A stretch of 64,000 bases of DNA, taken from positions 1 through 64,000 of the forward strand of contig JBBQSD010000009.1 of NCBI GenBank assembly GCA_038214135.1, in the 5' to 3' direction. Source of the DNA: JANLSE01 sp038214135 (GTDB lineage Bacteria; Chloroflexota; Chloroflexia; Chloroflexales; Roseiflexaceae). The notes under the pieces were generated by a model. That model saw only the letters and a list, made by a program, of their open reading frames with translations. It had not been told where the DNA came from and did no database searches. The position numbers and the translations under genes are program-made. Numbering within the stretch: position 1 is the stretch's first letter; the number at the start of each line of letters is the position of its first letter. Of the stretch, positions 1 to 9,200 are shown in pieces.

Positions 1-2
1 AA

Positions 3-866
3 TTACGCCCGTGCGCGTACCAATGCATCGCTGATCGCCCGCTTGGCATATACCTTGACCATGGCCTGGCGGTATTCGGCGGAGGCATGAATATCGCCAA
101 GATACTCATTGCCCTCACCGGCTGCCTCGGCTGCCGCTGCAACTGCTGCATCGCCACCATCACTGCCAATCAGGGCCGCTTCTGTTGCTGGCTGGCGAAC
201 GGCCATTGGCCCTGCACCAGTGACTGCGACGCGTGCCGCAACCACTTTCCCGCCATCGAGCTTGACATAGGCGGCAACGCCAACAATCGCATAGCGCGAT
301 GCTGGATGGCGCAGCTTGGCATAGGCCGCACCCTCACCAGCGCCCAATACAGGAACGGTGATTTTGGTCAGGATCTCGCTCGGCTCGATCGCGGTTGTGA
401 AGATCGAGACAAATAGCTCATCGGCGCTAATATCACGGCTGCCATTCAGGCCCTGAACTGTGACGGTTGCGTTGAGCGCCAATACAACGGCTGGCAGATC
501 GGCGGCTGGATCGGCATGGGCAATCGCCCCGCCAATTGTGCCGCGGTTGCGAACCTGAATGTCACCGATCTGGTTCGCACACTCGGCCAAAACGGCACAA
601 TGCTTGAGCACATCGGCAGATGTCGCAATCGTGTGATAGGTCGTTCCGGCCCCTATCGTCAGCCCACTGCCAGACGAAATACCCTTCAACTCAGCAATTG
701 TGCTGATATCGATCAGGGTGGTTGGCTGGGCAAGCCGCAGCTTCATGGCTGGGAGTAACGAATGGCCGCCGGCCAGTATCTTCGCATCCTCACCATGCTG
801 CTGAAGCAGGTTGACTGCCTCCGTCACTGATTTTGGCGCAAAGTAATCGAATGATGCTGGGATCAT
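3..866 (-). CDS. coxM: FAD-binding (medium) subunit of a CO-dehydrogenase/xanthine-dehydrogenase-type molybdenum hydroxylase
   Basis: A 287-aa flavoprotein subunit that would pass electrons from the Fe-S subunit to FAD and on to an acceptor. The start MIPASFDYFAPKSV follows GAGGAG with a good spacing; a longer frame up to 950 lacks such support. Both FAD-binding signatures of the family are visible: AGGHSLLPAMKLRLAQ near residue 33 and TIGGAIAHADPAADLP near residue 110. It lies 120 bp downstream of the large-subunit gene on the same strand and is probably the last gene of the coxG-coxS-coxL-coxM operon. The true substrate is not readable, because the large subunit is form II. Confidence 0.9.
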   Translation of the reverse strand: MIPASFDYFAPKSVTEAVNLLQQHGEDAKILAGGHSLLPAMKLRLAQPTTLIDISTIAELKGISSGSGLTIGAGTTYHTIATSADVLKHCAVLAECANQIGDIQVRNRGTIGGAIAHADPAADLPAVVLALNATVTVQGLNGSRDISADELFVSIFTTAIEPSEILTKITVPVLGAGEGAAYAKLRHPASRYAIVGVAAYVKLDGGKVVAARVAVTGAGPMAVRQPATEAALIGSDGGDAAVAAAAEAAGEGNEYLGDIHASAEYRQAMVKVYAKRAISDALVRARA

Positions 867-986
867 GCTCGCAACTCCTCGTACATAGCAATTACATATG
901 TGATCCGGGTTTGATGTGCAGCAGTTCGCTGGTTCTGTAGCGGTACGCAACCCAAAACCTCGCGTTGTGCTGAATCCATGAACTCG

Positions 987-3347
987 TTACTTCGGCTGCA
1001 TGACGCGCCAGACGCGCTCGGCGGTGGCGGGCATCTGCAGATGCTTGACATTAAATGGCGTCAGGGCATCAATGACTGCGTTCATCACAGCCTGTGCGCT
1101 GGCAATCGTACCAGCCTCACCAGCACCCTTGACACCCATCGGGTTGACGGGGCTGGGCGTGACGGTGTGATCCAACTCGAATTTCGGCAGCATGGAAGCC
1201 GTTGGAACGGCATAATCCATGAGTGTGCCAGTCACCAATTGCCCGTTGTCGTCGTAGATACCATGCTCATACAGCGCCTGTGCCACACCCTGGGCGATGC
1301 CGCCGTGGATCTGGCCCTGCACAACCAATGGATTGATCTGATTGCCACAATCATCGACGGCGACATAGCGTTTCAGATCGACATGGCCGGTGTTTCCGTC
1401 CACTTCAACAATGGCGATATGTGTGCCAAATGGGAAGGTACAATTCGGCGGATCATAGTAGGTCGTTTCGTCCAGAAATGGCTCCATGCCATCTGGCAGG
1501 CTGTAGGCCAACGATGCCTGGAGCGCCAGATCGCCAAACGACTTCGATTGATCCGGCGAGCCCTTCACAAAGGCCTTGCCATCCTCAAACACAATATCAT
1601 CTGGGTTGGCTTCGAGCAGGTGGGCGGCCAGTTTCTTGGCCTTTTCCTTGATCTTGGCCGTGCTCTTGTACAATGCCGTCCCGCCAACTGCCAGCGAGCG
1701 GCTGCCATAGGTGCCATAGCCGAATGGCGTGCCAGCCGTATCAGAGTGTTCAACCACCACATTCTCGTAGGGAATACCGAGTTCATCGGCAACGATCTGT
1801 GCGAAGGTTGTTTCTAAGCCCTGGCCGTGTGGTAACGAACCGGTGGTAATCACAACTTGGCCAGTTAGATGCACACGAACATTGGCACTTTCGAACAGGC
1901 CTGCGCCCCAGCCCTGGCCTGCCGCACCGATCCAGGCGCTTGGGGCAACACCACAGATCTCAACATACGAACTGAGCCCAATGCCAAGATACTTGCCCTG
2001 TGCGCGAGCCGCAGCCTGTTCGGCACGGAAATCGGCATAACCGGCCAATGCCAATGCCTTATCGAGGGCTGGCTCATAGTTGCCGCTATCATAGGGCAGC
2101 AAACCAAGGCCATTCTGATAGGGGAACTCATCTGGCTGAATGAAATTCTTGCGCCGTACCTCGGCTGGGTCCATACCGATTTCAGCAGCAAACCGATCCA
2201 CCATGCGCTCAATCAGGTAGCTGGCCTCGGGTCGCCCTGCACCACGGTAGGCATCGACCATTGCGGTATTGGTATACACACCCTGGACGTGGCAGTAGGC
2301 GGCTGGAATCTTATACACACCAGTGATAATCCGGCCATACAGGGTCGTCGGGATGCCAGGTGCAATCGTCGAAAGGTACGCACCCAGGTTGGCATAGGTC
2401 CCGACCCGCAGGCCAGTAATGCTGCCATCCTTCGTGCCACAGATCTCCGCTTCGGTAATATGATCGCGCCCGTGAGTTGAGTACTTATAGTTCTCGGAGC
2501 GATCCTCAATGAACTTGACCGGGCGGTTGATCTTGCGGGCGATCCACATCGTGAAGGCCATGTCGTTATAGCAGAAGATCTTCTGCCCGAACCCGCCACC
2601 AATATTGGGCGAGATGCAGCGCAGCTTTGGCTCGGGAATCCCGAACACAAACGCCGTCAGCAGCAAGCGCATCACATGCGGTGCCTGCGATGTCATCCAC
2701 ACCGTGAATTCGCCAGTGGATTGCTCATAGCGCGCAATCGACCCGCGCGTCTCCATCGGGGTTGGTATCAGGCGCTGATTGATGATCTCTTCTTTGACGG
2801 TCACTTCTGCCGCCGCAAAGGCCGCATCGGTCTTGGCCTTATCGCCGCACTCCCAATCCATGACGATATTATTGGGTGCGTTTTCGTGCAGCTGCGGAGC
2901 ACCAACCAGAGTTGCCTTCTTGGCATCCACAACCACATCGAGCGGCTCATAATCGATCTCAATCAGATCGGTGGCATCGCGAGCAATATAGCGATCCTCG
3001 GCGACAACCACCGCCACGCCTTCACCAACAAACCGGACGAAGCCAGTTGCTAATGCGCGTGGGGTATTGAGATTATTCTTGACACCGCCAGCCGCCCATG
3101 CACAGGGCATCGGGTTGATATCAAGCATATCGTCGCCAACAAATACCGCAACCACACCAGGATGCGCGGCGGCTTTGGTGGTATCGATCTTGGCGATCTT
3201 CGCGTGGGCATATGGGCTGCGCAACACCGCACAGTGCAGCATTCCCGCCAGCTTAATATCGTCGAGGAAATTCCCTTGACCGGTGATCAGTTTCGGATCT
3301 TCGCGCCGTTTGAGCGCCTGACCAACCATTTTCGTCGTGGCAGCCAT
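987..3347 (-). CDS. coxL: Molybdopterin-binding large subunit, form II CO-dehydrogenase-like hydroxylase
   Basis: A 786-aa catalytic subunit binding the molybdopterin cytosine dinucleotide cofactor. The loop that separates CoxL classes reads AYRGAGR at residues 366-372. This is the form II signature; form I, proven CO oxidisers, have AYxCSFR. The Q-loop IGGGFGQK and the C-terminal VKGAGEAG segment carrying the catalytic Glu are present, so the enzyme looks intact. Its length is normal. The ATG at 3347 is preceded by GGGGAA. Form II enzymes act on CO poorly or on other substrates such as purines, aldehydes or aromatics, so CO oxidation is only one possibility. A palindromic repeat sits in the 176-bp gap after coxS. 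Confidence 0.9.
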   Translation of the reverse strand: MAATTKMVGQALKRREDPKLITGQGNFLDDIKLAGMLHCAVLRSPYAHAKIAKIDTTKAAAHPGVVAVFVGDDMLDINPMPCAWAAGGVKNNLNTPRALATGFVRFVGEGVAVVVAEDRYIARDATDLIEIDYEPLDVVVDAKKATLVGAPQLHENAPNNIVMDWECGDKAKTDAAFAAAEVTVKEEIINQRLIPTPMETRGSIARYEQSTGEFTVWMTSQAPHVMRLLLTAFVFGIPEPKLRCISPNIGGGFGQKIFCYNDMAFTMWIARKINRPVKFIEDRSENYKYSTHGRDHITEAEICGTKDGSITGLRVGTYANLGAYLSTIAPGIPTTLYGRIITGVYKIPAAYCHVQGVYTNTAMVDAYRGAGRPEASYLIERMVDRFAAEIGMDPAEVRRKNFIQPDEFPYQNGLGLLPYDSGNYEPALDKALALAGYADFRAEQAAARAQGKYLGIGLSSYVEICGVAPSAWIGAAGQGWGAGLFESANVRVHLTGQVVITTGSLPHGQGLETTFAQIVADELGIPYENVVVEHSDTAGTPFGYGTYGSRSLAVGGTALYKSTAKIKEKAKKLAAHLLEANPDDIVFEDGKAFVKGSPDQSKSFGDLALQASLAYSLPDGMEPFLDETTYYDPPNCTFPFGTHIAIVEVDGNTGHVDLKRYVAVDDCGNQINPLVVQGQIHGGIAQGVAQALYEHGIYDDNGQLVTGTLMDYAVPTASMLPKFELDHTVTPSPVNPMGVKGAGEAGTIASAQAVMNAVIDALTPFNVKHLQMPATAERVWRVMQPK

Positions 3348-3399
3348 CGTTGCTGTTCCCCTTTAGCGTCATTCATTGACGTGACGATCTATCCATGCC

Positions 3400-3460
3400 C
3401 CGCAGGCTGAAGCCTGCGGCCAGGGTTCATCGTCCCCTTGCCGCAGGCTTCAGCCTGCGG
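3400..3460. repeat. Composite palindromic repeat (two inverted 20-mers)
   Basis: CCGCAGGCTGAAGCCTGCGG at 3400-3419 and its inverted copy at 3441-3460 flank a 21-bp spacer containing AGGGTTCATCG. Each 20-mer is itself a 9-bp stem around 2 bp. The same composite, spacer included, recurs at 55242-55291, and single arms occur at 34570-34589 and near 55400. It separates coxS from coxL and could form a hairpin in the cox mRNA. Confidence 0.85.
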
Positions 3461-3523
3461 ATGGAAGAGCATCCATTGTTCCCCGATTATTTGGTCAATG
3501 TTCATCAATACGCACCCATATGT

Positions 3524-4006
3524 TTACGCCGGTACCGCATCATCGCGCATCTTCGCTGCCGCATACTGAACCGCTCGCACGATATTGTGGTAGCCGGTGC
3601 AGCGGCACAGGTTGCCTTCAAGGCCATGGCGCACTTCATCATCGGTTGGATTCGGGTTCTGCTGCAGCAGATCGTAGGCGGCAATGATCATGCCTGGTGT
3701 GCAATAGCCGCATTGCAGGCCGTGGCATTCCCAGAACCCTTCCTGAAGTGGGTGCAGTTGGCCATTGGTGGCCAAACCCTCGATTGTTGTGATTTCGGCT
3801 CCATCGGCCTGAACTGCCAATATGGTGCAGGATTTCACACTCTGGCCGTTCACAAGAACGACACACGCGCCACACTGGCTGGTATCGCAGCCGATATGGG
3901 TTCCGGTGAGATTAAGGCTCTCGCGCAGGTAGTGAACCAGCAGCGTCCGCGCCTCAACATCGTTCTTGTAGGTTCGGCCATTCACTTTTACGGAGATCGT
4001 GGTCAC
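3524..4006 (-). CDS. coxS: [2Fe-2S] small subunit of the molybdenum hydroxylase
   Basis: A 160-aa iron-sulfur subunit with the two [2Fe-2S] sites of this family. Numbered from the proposed start, the plant-ferredoxin-like cluster uses C40, C45, C48 and C60, and the second cluster uses C99, C102, C134 and C136 (CGYCTPG, LCRCTGY). Start choice: AGGAGG at 4016-4021 directly abuts a GTG at 4015 but is 9 bases from the in-frame GTG at 4006, so 4006 is preferred (protein begins VTTISVKVNG). It lies 46 bp downstream of coxG and relays electrons from the Mo site to FAD. Confidence 0.9.
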   Translation of the reverse strand: MTTISVKVNGRTYKNDVEARTLLVHYLRESLNLTGTHIGCDTSQCGACVVLVNGQSVKSCTILAVQADGAEITTIEGLATNGQLHPLQEGFWECHGLQCGYCTPGMIIAAYDLLQQNPNPTDDEVRHGLEGNLCRCTGYHNIVRAVQYAAAKMRDDAVPA

Positions 4007-4052
4007 GTTGAGCACCTCCTCATCGAAGCTTCTTCCAATCTAGAGACAGATA

Positions 4053-4826
4053 TTATGAGCGCCGCCCAGATTTACCAAGCAGGTAGCCGATCACAAATGC
4101 AACGGCAACCCAGACGATCCAGGGCCGTTCCTTATACAGATCCACAATCATGCCACTCACAACCGATTCCGGCTTGAGTTGCTCGGATTCGGGCACAATC
4201 ACGGTTTTGCGCGGTGCTGGTTCAGGAATTGGTGCTGCGGAAGGGGCCGCTTGGTCAATATCTGCACTCAATGCCGAATCGTGTGCATGCACAACACCAT
4301 TCGCTTCTGGGCTAACAGGAGCGGCTACTGCCGCAGCTGGGAGGGTTGGTGCAGTGGGGACAGATGCTACCTGGGCCGCCTGACGGCGGAGAGCAACCTG
4401 TTCTGCCAAGGCTTTCAGCGATTGGTTGATCAACTGGCGCGATGCCCCTTCAATCAGGCGTTGCCCAACGCTGGCCAGTACCCCACCAATCTGTGCCTCG
4501 CCACCATATGTCAGCAGCGTCTTCCCATCTGGCTGTTCGGCCAGATCGACAGTGCCGCTACCATCGACAACGCCATTAGCGCTCTTGCCATTGGCGATCA
4601 GTTTATAGTGATGCGGTGGCTGCACATCGACAAGCCGAATCCGGCCACCATAAACACCACGAATGGACTGAATGCCGATCTTGACGGTGCCCTCGAATTC
4701 GTTCTCGCCGTGCTGTTCCAGCTTTTCGCAGCCAGGAACCACCCGTGCAAGCACCTCAATATCGTTCAGCGCCGTCCAAACCTCATCCTGCGAGGCATCG
4801 AGTGTGTAGCTGCCCGAGATTTTCAC
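4053..4826 (-). CDS. coxG: CoxG-family SRPBCC protein with C-terminal membrane anchor
   Basis: A 257-aa protein. Residues 1-150 form a CoxG/START-like domain beginning MKISGSYTLDASQDEVWTAL. An Ala/Pro-rich linker (about 155-225) and one membrane helix (PWIVWVAVAFVIGYLLG) follow. CoxG homologues anchor CO dehydrogenase to the membrane in Oligotropha-type systems, and this tethered form fits that role. It starts with GTG at 4826, six bases after AGGAG. It is the first gene of the cox operon. The long low-complexity linker plus a helix suggests that the enzyme is held at the cytoplasmic face of the membrane (inference). Confidence 0.85.
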   Translation of the reverse strand: MKISGSYTLDASQDEVWTALNDIEVLARVVPGCEKLEQHGENEFEGTVKIGIQSIRGVYGGRIRLVDVQPPHHYKLIANGKSANGVVDGSGTVDLAEQPDGKTLLTYGGEAQIGGVLASVGQRLIEGASRQLINQSLKALAEQVALRRQAAQVASVPTAPTLPAAAVAAPVSPEANGVVHAHDSALSADIDQAAPSAAPIPEPAPRKTVIVPESEQLKPESVVSGMIVDLYKERPWIVWVAVAFVIGYLLGKSGRRS

Positions 4827-5250
4827 CCAGCGCTCCTTTCGAAAAGCTCAACACTGAGCAGAGTGAACCACCGAATGAGGCGGCAACTCTTACAAGCTGC
4901 CGCTGTTGTCGTACAGAGAAAAGCCCACCGCAAAGTTCGCGGGAGTCATATCAAAGTTGGGGTATTTCTGATTGTAATGCGCGTAATCAATTGGACATAT
5001 GGCATGGTAATCGAATTCGTCAGTATTTGTCAAGCGCAGTTCGCAATGATCGTAGGGGCGGTCCGCGAACCGCCCGCACTGCCAAGATTGCCCGCCGTGA
5101 TGGTCGGTTCACGAACCGCCCCTACCCATGGTGCTTCTATGCCAGGTCCATCGCAAAATAATACGTCGCACCATCATAAAAAGGCGCGAAGGATATTCTA
5201 TCCCTCGCGCCAATTGGCTCATCAGATCGGCATACAGCGTGTTCGCATCA
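4827..5250. other. Intergenic region with a MITE-like inverted repeat
   Basis: There is no supported gene in these 424 bp upstream of coxG. At 5052-5125 a roughly 74-bp segment is bounded by GTAGGGGCGGT and its exact inverse ACCGCCCCTAC, with internal gCGAACCGCCC copies. The same GGGCGGTTCxxGAACCGCCC core forms the tandem array at 29872-30040. The cox promoter should lie in 4840-5040, but no convincing -35/-10 pair was recognised. Confidence 0.6.
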
Positions 5251-5907
5251 TCAGCAGGCGTCACAACCCTGAATGCCACGTGCACTCAGCAGGCTATTCA
5301 GTTTTTGTAAGCCGAGCCGCACCCGGGTTTTGATCGTCCCTAATGGCCGATCCAATTTGGAGGCAATCTCCTGGTGCGAAAGCCCGCCAAAATACATGAG
5401 TTCGACCGCTTCGCGCTGCGAAATGGGCAGAAAGTCCATGGCCTCATTGATCATGCGGAGCTGCTCACCAGCCCATGCTGCTGCCGGAACATCGCTGTGC
5501 TCATCGACTAACTGCCGGATCACAGGATTATCGACCTGCTCATATACCGGATTTGGCCGCGAACGCATGCGCCGCAATTCATCAATACACAGGTTATGGG
5601 TAATGCCAAATAGCCACTGCGCCACACGGCCACGATCGCTTTCGAAGCTTGAACTGCGCCGCCAAACACGCCAGAAGACTTCCTGGACGATCTCCTCGGC
5701 CTGCTCGCGGTTCTTCAAAATCCGTATCGCCATGCGAAATACAGTCGTCGCATATCGGTCGTAGAGCGTCTCGAGGGCGCTGCTATCTCCAGCTGCGATC
5801 GACACGACTAGTGCCGCATCATCTGGTGCCTCAAGCATTTGCACAGGTATCGAATCTGCACGGTAGATACTCTCGGGCTGGTAGTCGTCAAGATGCTGTA
5901 CAGCCAT
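5251..5907 (-). CDS. ECF-type RNA polymerase sigma factor
   Basis: A 218-aa sigma-70 family protein of the extracytoplasmic-function class. Region 2 (about residues 45-115) contains ALETLYDRYATTVFRMAIRIL, the EEIVQEVFWRVW segment and the -10-recognition helix VAQWLFGITHNLCIDELRR. Region 4 (about 150-205) contains LPISQREAVELMYFGGLSHQEIASKL and the HTH-like PLGTIKTRVRLGLQKL. There is no adjacent anti-sigma gene, which is unusual for ECF factors; control may be at transcription. The ATG at 5907 follows AGGAG. A strong housekeeping promoter lies 57 bp upstream. Targets are unknown. Confidence 0.9.
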   Translation of the reverse strand: MAVQHLDDYQPESIYRADSIPVQMLEAPDDAALVVSIAAGDSSALETLYDRYATTVFRMAIRILKNREQAEEIVQEVFWRVWRRSSSFESDRGRVAQWLFGITHNLCIDELRRMRSRPNPVYEQVDNPVIRQLVDEHSDVPAAAWAGEQLRMINEAMDFLPISQREAVELMYFGGLSHQEIASKLDRPLGTIKTRVRLGLQKLNSLLSARGIQGCDAC

Positions 5908-5963
5908 GACGCTCCTACTCCTCTCTCAACCAGTGGTGGTATATTCTCTTTCAGATGTCTGTG

Positions 5964-5992
5964 AGTATACTCTACCTACACAGTGTCGTCAA
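5964..5992 (-). promoter_or_regulatory. Promoter of the ECF sigma gene
   Basis: On the minus strand TTGACG (5987-5992), a 17-bp spacer and TATACT (5964-5969) form a near-consensus sigma-A promoter upstream of the ECF sigma start at 5907. Confidence 0.7.
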
Positions 5993-6059
5993 CATTTTGT
6001 CCATAGATTGCAAGGGTTCTCATCCATTCTTAACGTTCGGTCAACCTTCATTATTCGGT

Positions 6060-6266
6060 TAGCCCTCGACCATCACGGCATCGGTGCTTGCTCCCCTCAT
6101 CCCCCTGCCCCTTCTCCCACGTTGCGGAGAAGGGGTGTGGTGCATTGTGCCGCGCTGTGGAGCACCTCTCCCCGTAGTGGGAGAGGGGTTGGAGTGAGGG
6201 GAAGAGTGGCCATGTGATCCTTATCTGAAAGGTATTGCACCTAGCCCTCGACCATCACGGCATCGG
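6060..6266. repeat. Short repeat insertion flanked by a 25-bp duplication of the dnaE 3' end
   Basis: A 25-bp sequence beginning TAGCCCTCGACCATCACGGC occurs at 6060-6084 and again at 6242-6266, where it encodes the last codons and stop of dnaE. Between them is a CCCTCA...CTCCCAC...GTGGGAGAGGGG...GTGAGGGG hairpin-rich element. Similar elements lie at 30754-30814, 55340-55390 and 57833-57935. The region 5908-6240 carries no other gene. Confidence 0.75.
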
Positions 6267-9200
6267 CACCAAGCACCTCACGCAACCCATTAAGCAGCGG
6301 CCCGGTGCATGTGACCAGATCGCGCTGCTTGAGCACCACCGTACCAGCGGCACTTGGCAAGCGAATAATCACTTGGTCGCCGTGGTCGTGAACGGCGCTC
6401 TGCTCCAACAAAACGCGCACCTGCTGCATCAGCCGCACCGCCTGATCATAATCTTCCAGCGCTGGCATCAACAGCATCAACCGACGCTGGCTTCCATCAC
6501 CATTGGTGTTCCCGTTGCTACTCATATACTCGCTGCCATTTCCATTACCCTGAGCCGAACTCTTACCATTGCCATTGCTATGACCATTGCCGTTGCTTGC
6601 TGGTGCCTTGGCACGCGGTCGAATGATGCTGACTGGCTCCACAGCTGGTGCAGATTGCTGCAGCTCAGTTGGTTTTGGCCTTGGTGATGAAGTGTGATCG
6701 CTGCGCGGTGGCGCTGCCTCCGGCAATGGCGCATCATCAGATGTTGCCATGCCACCATCAGCAATCATTGGATCATCAACAACTACCCGAAACTCACTCG
6801 CTTCATCTTTGATCATAGCTGGTTGTTCCGGCGCTGCCTGTGCTGCAGCCGAGACATCAATAACTGTTGCGCCTTCCAGCAGCAGCGAGAAGCCCTCACC
6901 ACGCCGATCGCGTTCCACCTTGGCCTGTATGCGCAGCAGCGCCTCTTCCTTCAGCACATCCTTGAACTTCTCATAGGATTTCGGGAAGGCGACCAATTCA
7001 TATGGGCCACCGCTATCATCTTCAATCTGGACGATCAGCATACTATCGCCCTTTTTGGTTGTCACCTTGCGTAGCCCGATCACCAGTGCTGCAAATGTGT
7101 GTACCTTGCCAACCAATTCCTCGGCATCTTCGGCATTGCCAAGCCGCGCCAGGGCCGTCATGCCGGTCTTGTCCATGCGATCAAGCGATTGCATGGCTGG
7201 GTTGAGCGAGAATGCGACGCCAAGCAACTCTTTTTCCCATGTGATCTGCTCTTTGTCATCATCGCGGCTGCGGTTCAATACTGGCAATGGAATCGCGGAG
7301 ACCGATGTATCGCCACTTTCGACTAAACCGCCAAACATGTCGATCTGACCGGACTCACGGTTCTTCTGAACTTTCACGCCCGATTCAATCGCCTGTTCCA
7401 GTATGGCCATTTTCTGATGGCGCGTGCCTGGTAGGCTATCCATTGCACCAGTTTTGACCAAACCCTCAACCACGCGCTTGTTCAGTGCGCTGCGATCCAC
7501 TCGTGCGGCAAAATCTTCCAGTGAATTGAATGGGCCGCCAGCGCTGCGCGCCTTCATTACCAGTTCCATCGCGCCAGCGCCAACACCCTTGATCGCCGAA
7601 AGCCCAAAACGGATGCCGCGCTTGGTTTCGTTGCCATCGCGATAGCTCTGGATCAGGAAATCGAGCGCACCATTATTCACATCCGGTCCAAGCACCGCAA
7701 CCCCACGCAATCGGCACTCGTTCACCGCCTTCGAAATATCCTCAGTCAGCCCGCCAGCGCCTTTCAGCACCGCAGCCATATATTCAACCGGATAATAGAC
7801 CTTGAGCCAGGCCGTCTGGTAGCACAAGCGCCCATACAGCACTGCGTGCGAAAGGTTGAATGAATAGCCAGCGAATGGCAGCAGCAGATCCCACAACTCA
7901 TCGGCCTGTTCGCGGGTTAGGCCATTGTTGAAACAGCCCTCCTTGAAGCGCGGCTCCTCCTCGGCCATCAATTGCCGGTTCTTTTTGCCAATCGCCTTGA
8001 GTACAATATAGGCTTGGCCAAGGGTATACCCGGCAATCGCCTGGAGCAGTTGCATAATCTGCTCCTGGTACACAATCACGCCATAGGTGTCGGCCAGGAT
8101 GGGCCTGAGGATCGCATGCAGATACTTAATCTCGCGCGAGTTGTTCTTATTCTTGATATAGACCGGGATCTGTTCAAGTGGGCCAGGCCGATACAGCGCA
8201 ATCATGGCATACAGATCTTCGACCCGGTTGGGCTTGAGTTCCTTGATATAGCGCGTCATGCCAGCTGATTCAAGCTGGAACACATTACTCGTCTCACCAC
8301 GGCCCAGGCTATCGAACACCGCTTTATCATCAAGCGGAATATCGGCAAGCTCGATCTTCTTGCCAGTGTACTGCTCGATATAGGCCAGCGCATCCGCAAC
8401 TACGGAGAGGTTGGTCAGCCCGAGGATATCCATCTTCAACAGGCCGATTTTCGCCAGCATCGGCCCCTCGAAGGCGGCCATGACCGAGTTTTCGTCCTTG
8501 GTGGTGCGCTGGAGCGGCACAATCTCTTGCAGCGGCGTGCGACTGACGACGACGCCACAGGCGTGGGTGCCGACATTCTTCATGCGCCCTTCGACCTTCT
8601 GGCCCCAGTCGATCACCTCCCTGAGCTGCGGTTCGCTATCATAGATCCGCTTCAGTTCGGGAACTTTCTCTAGTGCTTGTGCAATTGTTGTGCCAACCGG
8701 CAGGCTCGGGATCAGCTTGGCGATCCGATCAATATCCGGCAGTGGGACTTCCAGCACGCGCCCAACATCGCGCAGCGCCGCTTTGGCACCAAGCGTGCCA
8801 TAGGTAATGATCTGGGCTACATTCTCGCGGCCATATTTGCTAGCCAGGTATTCCAGAATCTCATGGCGGCGGCTATCGGCAAAATCGGTATCGATATCTG
8901 GCATCTCAAGCCGTTCTGGGCTGAGGAAGCGCTCGAACAGCAGCTTATTGGCCAATGGATCGACATCGGTAATGCCCAGGCAATAGATCACCAGCGATGA
9001 GCCAGTTGAACCACGCGGAATACAGGGGATGCTACGGGCGCGGGCATATTTCACATAATCCCAGACAATCAATATATAATCGGGGAAGCCGGTTTTGTTA
9101 ATAACATCAAGCTCATAGGCCACCTGCTGCACATACTTCTCGGGCGGGTTGCCATTGAAGCGCTGCATCAGGCCTTCTTCGGCCAGGAAACGCAGATAGC

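Noticed and set aside
866..950. Longer N-terminus of the FAD subunit starting at 950
   Set aside because: The extension has no family similarity, while ATG 866 has GAGGAG at the right distance.
978..1817. Plus-strand 279-codon frame opposite coxL
   Set aside because: Antisense shadow of a well-defined large subunit; Cys/His-rich random composition.
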